Source: Companilactobacillus versmoldensis DSM 14857 = KCTC 3814
GTDB taxonomy: Bacteria; Bacillota; Bacilli; Lactobacillales; Lactobacillaceae
DNA length: 64,000 bases
Direction of reading: 5' to 3'
Assembly: GCF_001434295.1 (NCBI RefSeq)
Contig: NZ_AZFA01000006.1
Span: forward strand, 1-64,000
Under the pieces are notes generated by a model. The model was not told the DNA's origin. It did not search any database and was given only the letters and a program-made list of their open reading frames with translations. A program made the translations under genes and the position numbers. Shown piece by piece: positions 61,877 to 64,000 of the stretch (positions are counted from its first letter, which is position 1; every line of letters starts with the position of its first letter).

Positions 61877-62016
61877 GGATAAATAATTTTTTGGGCTGGA
61901 ACGTGGTGGACGCCACTTGGAGCCTCCCTTTGGGGGTCTTCAAGCTGGGTCTTGTTCTAAGCTCACTTCGTTCACTAAGAACAATTTCACCACTGAGCCC
62001 AAAAATTATTTATCCC
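61877..62016. repeat. 140-bp inverted-repeat element with internal hairpins
   Basis: Arms GGATAAATAATTTTTTGGGCT and AGCCCAAAAATTATTTATCC enclose about 100 bases that themselves fold: GTGG/CCAC, CTCCC/GGGGG and TTGTTCT/AGAACAA. The cloverleaf-like form suggests a mobile repeat or structured RNA rather than coding sequence. Confidence 0.7.
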
Positions 62017-62117
62017 TCCGCCTGGGTTGGTCTATCAAATTTTTTTTGGTGGGCTGTTGCTGCTGTGGTAGTTGGATGCGGTATTTCTCTATATTGCGGT
62101 GAAGTTCAAGGCCTAAT

Positions 62118-62359
62118 GCTGCAGTTTTCTTCTGTCGCGGAGGCGTGTCAGCCTTGCTGCCTCTTTCCGCAATTGCAGTATTTTTCTATACTGCAGTGAA
62201 GTTTGAGTCCTAATGTTGCAATATTCTTCTATATTTCTAGAATTTTCTATTTAACTGCTGCAGTTTTCTTCTGTCGCGGAGGCGTGACGGCTTTGCCGCC
62301 TCTTTCAGCTATTGCAGTATTCTTCAATATTGCAGTGAAGTTCGGGATCAAACGTTGCA
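62118..62359. repeat. 103-bp direct repeat, two copies, with covarying hairpins
   Basis: Copies 62118-62220 and 62257-62359 share their first 30 bases exactly. Inside, CAGC-CTT-GCTG in the first becomes CGGC-TTT-GCCG in the second, a compensated change, and TGCAGTAT/ATACTGCA becomes TGCAGTAT/ATATTGCA. A third, partial copy of the right half lies at 62078-62127. No convincing gene occupies 61650-62645. Confidence 0.75.
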
Positions 62360-62412
62360 TATTTTTATCCAGCTATAACGTTTCAGATTAATTGATCCAG
62401 CTTTTTTCATAC

Positions 62413-62540
62413 AAAAAAATAACACTCTGGGGAGGAGTGTTATTTCAAGGGATTATATATACTTAGGGGATTAAGAATATATTTATATTATGTTATAGGG
62501 GGGATTAGAGAAGAGATTGTTCATCTCTCATCTACAAGTA
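62413..62540 (-). ncRNA. Candidate C-rich small RNA, copy B
   Basis: Minus strand: ACTTGTAGATGAGAGAT, hairpin partner ATCTCTTC, then AATCCCCCCTATAACATAA, TTAATCCCC, AATCCC and the terminator AATAACACT-CCTCCCC-AGTGTTATT with seven T. The loop is complementary to a Shine-Dalgarno sequence. Confidence 0.6.
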
Positions 62541-62645
62541 CTATGATAAACAATAACAATGAATAAATTATTTTGGAAATGTGAATTAATTGTGAAGTTT
62601 CATTTGTTTTCAAGCAGTTTTGAAACGTTACGCCACAGTTTTCTT

Positions 62646-63473
62646 TCATCTGTAGACTTTTACTCCTAATATTCCGCTGCGTGCTATTTTTGTTCCATTC
62701 TGTGTTTTTACTTGAATTGTGGGAATATCCAAATTTTCGGCATTGGCGAATAATCCTACTCGATCATTGATTGGATTAATATAATTTTTCTTTTCTGATT
62801 TATTCATTGAGGCTGTTTTGTTGGGGACGATGAATTGGGCTATTTTGTTTTTATTGTCATAAGTGAATGATATTTCTGGATACTTGTTATTCAGATATGC
62901 ATCCATATCATCCGTGAATCCATTGATTGCATCTTGGCCGTTTTTCTTGTTGGTTATATCGCTTGTATCAGTATTATGGGATTTAGTTTTTTTCTGGTCT
63001 GCTTTTTCAAATTTAGTGGTTTCTTTGTTATTGGGTGAGATCCTGATACTTTCTGGTGTGGAGTCCCAATAATTTAAGCTGATGTCATAAGTTTTTTCGG
63101 CACTGAGGTTCTTGAATTGGAAATTTCCTGAACTGTTGGCGTGGGTATCTTGGTCGACTTTTGCTGTGTCATCTGAAATGTTTACGCTGGCGTTTGGTTT
63201 TGTCTTACCTTTTATGGCCACTTTGTCATTACTGTCGGCATTTGGTGTGGTATCTACGACTTTTAATGGTTGATTGGGCAGGGCACTTTGAACTCCGAAC
63301 ATTAGTAGGCCGATTGCTTTGGGTAAGATCAAAAAAGCGGCGATTATGCCGATTACTAATCTTAATTTATATTTCAGTGCATGTTTTCTAAGTAAATATG
63401 CTGGATATATTACTAGGTAAAGTAGATAGATAATCCCTAAAAATATTGCGGTATAAAGTATTGCTGATATCAA
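62646..63473 (-). CDS. Membrane-anchored protein with an Ig-like domain, function unknown
   Basis: A 275-residue protein: two N-terminal helices (start region LISAILYTAIFLGIIYLLYLV and IGIIAAFLILPKAIGLLMFG), then an extracellular beta-sandwich (about 70-140; VAIKGKTKPNASVNI, GNFQFKNLSAEKTYDI), a Lys/Asp-rich linker and a C-terminal alpha/beta domain. I favour TTG at 63473 because AGGGGG lies seven bases upstream; ATG codons at 63518-63521 lack a ribosome site. It is framed by candidate small RNAs B and C. No family recognised. Confidence 0.72.
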   Translation of the reverse strand: MISAILYTAIFLGIIYLLYLVIYPAYLLRKHALKYKLRLVIGIIAAFLILPKAIGLLMFGVQSALPNQPLKVVDTTPNADSNDKVAIKGKTKPNASVNISDDTAKVDQDTHANSSGNFQFKNLSAEKTYDISLNYWDSTPESIRISPNNKETTKFEKADQKKTKSHNTDTSDITNKKNGQDAINGFTDDMDAYLNNKYPEISFTYDNKNKIAQFIVPNKTASMNKSEKKNYINPINDRVGLFANAENLDIPTIQVKTQNGTKIARSGILGVKVYR

Positions 63474-63642
63474 AAAAATCCCCCTGGATAAAGTGAAAGC
63501 AATGTGAATTGTTTTCATCACTAATTAAAATGCTATCAGAAACATATCTTACTGTCTAACTTGTAGTGAAGTTGGGAATTTTTTGAATTTGGCTAAATCA
63601 TTCATAAGTAGTTTTTTGTGCATCTCTAAAATTTAGTGGGCA

Positions 63643-63770
63643 AAATAAAATAACACTCTGGGGAGGAGTGTTATTTTTAAGGGATTATATTTTAGGGGAT
63701 TAAAATATATTTGTATATTATGTTATAGGGGGAGAGATGAAAGGCTGTTCCTCTCATCAACAAGTAATAT
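63643..63770 (-). ncRNA. Candidate C-rich small RNA, copy C
   Basis: Minus strand: GATGAGAGG-AACAG-CCTTTCATC hairpin, then CTCTCCCCCTATAACATAA, TTTAATCCCC, AATCCC and the terminator AATAACACT-CCTCCCC-AGTGTTATT. The terminator is identical to copy B in the stem and loop. The flanking promoter-side DNA is also similar to B. Confidence 0.6.
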
Positions 63771-63873
63771 ACTAACGGATAAAGATGAATGAATTATTTT
63801 GAAAATGTGAACTATTTATGAAGTTTTCGCTTATCGCTTATCTCTTTTTGAATGGTGAAAACTAGTTGACGTC

Positions 63874-63912
63874 AAAAGGGCCAACCATTCGGTTTGAATG
63901 GTTGGTCCTTTT
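63874..63912. terminator. Bidirectional terminator
   Basis: AAAAGGGCCAACCATTC / GAATGGTTGGTCCTTTT; the gene it serves lies outside the window. Bases 63913-64000 show nothing I can call. Confidence 0.8.
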
Positions 63913-64000
63913 GGTTTGGCTTCAACAAATGTTTTTTTATTTGAGGGGTTTCGGTTTTATTTGCTGGAGTCGTATTTTTGATTTTTTGAGATTTTAGTTG

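Noticed and set aside
61855-62391. Two plus-strand reading frames in the repeat region
   Set aside because: They run through inverted and direct repeats, lack good ribosome sites, and their residues mirror the repeat DNA rather than a protein family.

Overview
The window is low-GC Firmicutes chromosome and reads as a lactobacillus. The wal locus order (walR-walK-yycH-yycI-yycJ-htrA-rlmH), the many amino-acid, nucleobase and 2-hydroxyacid genes, an SLAP-domain surface protein and an LPxTG adhesin all fit Lactobacillaceae. A Companilactobacillus-like species is my best guess, but this is inference, not proof. I see no transposases, prophage genes or CRISPR arrays.

Layout. 1-5.6 kb: a GlcD-type flavin oxidase, a possible 30-residue membrane peptide, a zinc alcohol dehydrogenase, a two-gene exopolysaccharide synthase unit and tRNA-Lys(CTT). 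5.7-14 kb: the essential cell-wall two-component locus walRK with yycHIJ, htrA and rlmH; a dense cluster of DnaA boxes lies between htrA and rlmH. 14-18.7 kb: a TetR regulator, a DUF5692-like membrane gene broken by a 10-bp tandem duplication, and two divergent APC permeases.

18.9-27.2 kb is the outstanding region. It holds a complete glycine reductase operon, grdX-trxB-trxA-grdE-grdA-grdB-grdC-grdD. grdA and grdB each carry an in-frame TGA exactly where selenocysteine is expected (C-F-V-U in GrdA, U-G-T-C-T-R-C in GrdB). The promoter is overlapped by a cre-like site. This implies Stickland-type reduction of glycine to acetyl phosphate in a lactic acid bacterium, with selenocysteine machinery encoded elsewhere because no sel gene lies here.

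27-38.6 kb: an acyltransferase, a matrixin-like protease, marR-nucleoside hydrolase, fructosamine kinase, an SDR, an MFS efflux pump preceded by a tiny candidate leader ORF with an Arg-Cys-Arg motif, a flavodoxin, two unlisted small genes, and two tandem MetE-like methyltransferases under a Met-specific T-box. 38.6-48.8 kb is a 2-oxo/2-hydroxyacid region: two D-2-hydroxyacid dehydrogenases, a PanE-like dehydrogenase, a branched-chain aminotransferase with an Ile/Val/Leu-rich leader-peptide attenuator, an L-2-hydroxyisocaproate dehydrogenase-like gene, an alanine dehydrogenase interrupted by a nonsense codon, and a coupled permease. Together these could transaminate branched-chain amino acids and reduce the keto acids, regenerating NAD+.

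48.9-61.6 kb: a C69 dipeptidase, NCS2 permeases (one with a PyrR-type attenuator), an LPxTG protein with 57-bp repeats, aldo/keto reductase, class III fructose bisphosphatase, GtrA, an SLAP protein, a histidine phosphatase and UbiE/MenG. 61.65-64 kb is mostly non-coding and rich in structure: three paralogous C-rich candidate small RNAs on the minus strand, a 140-bp inverted-repeat element, and a 103-bp direct repeat whose hairpins covary.
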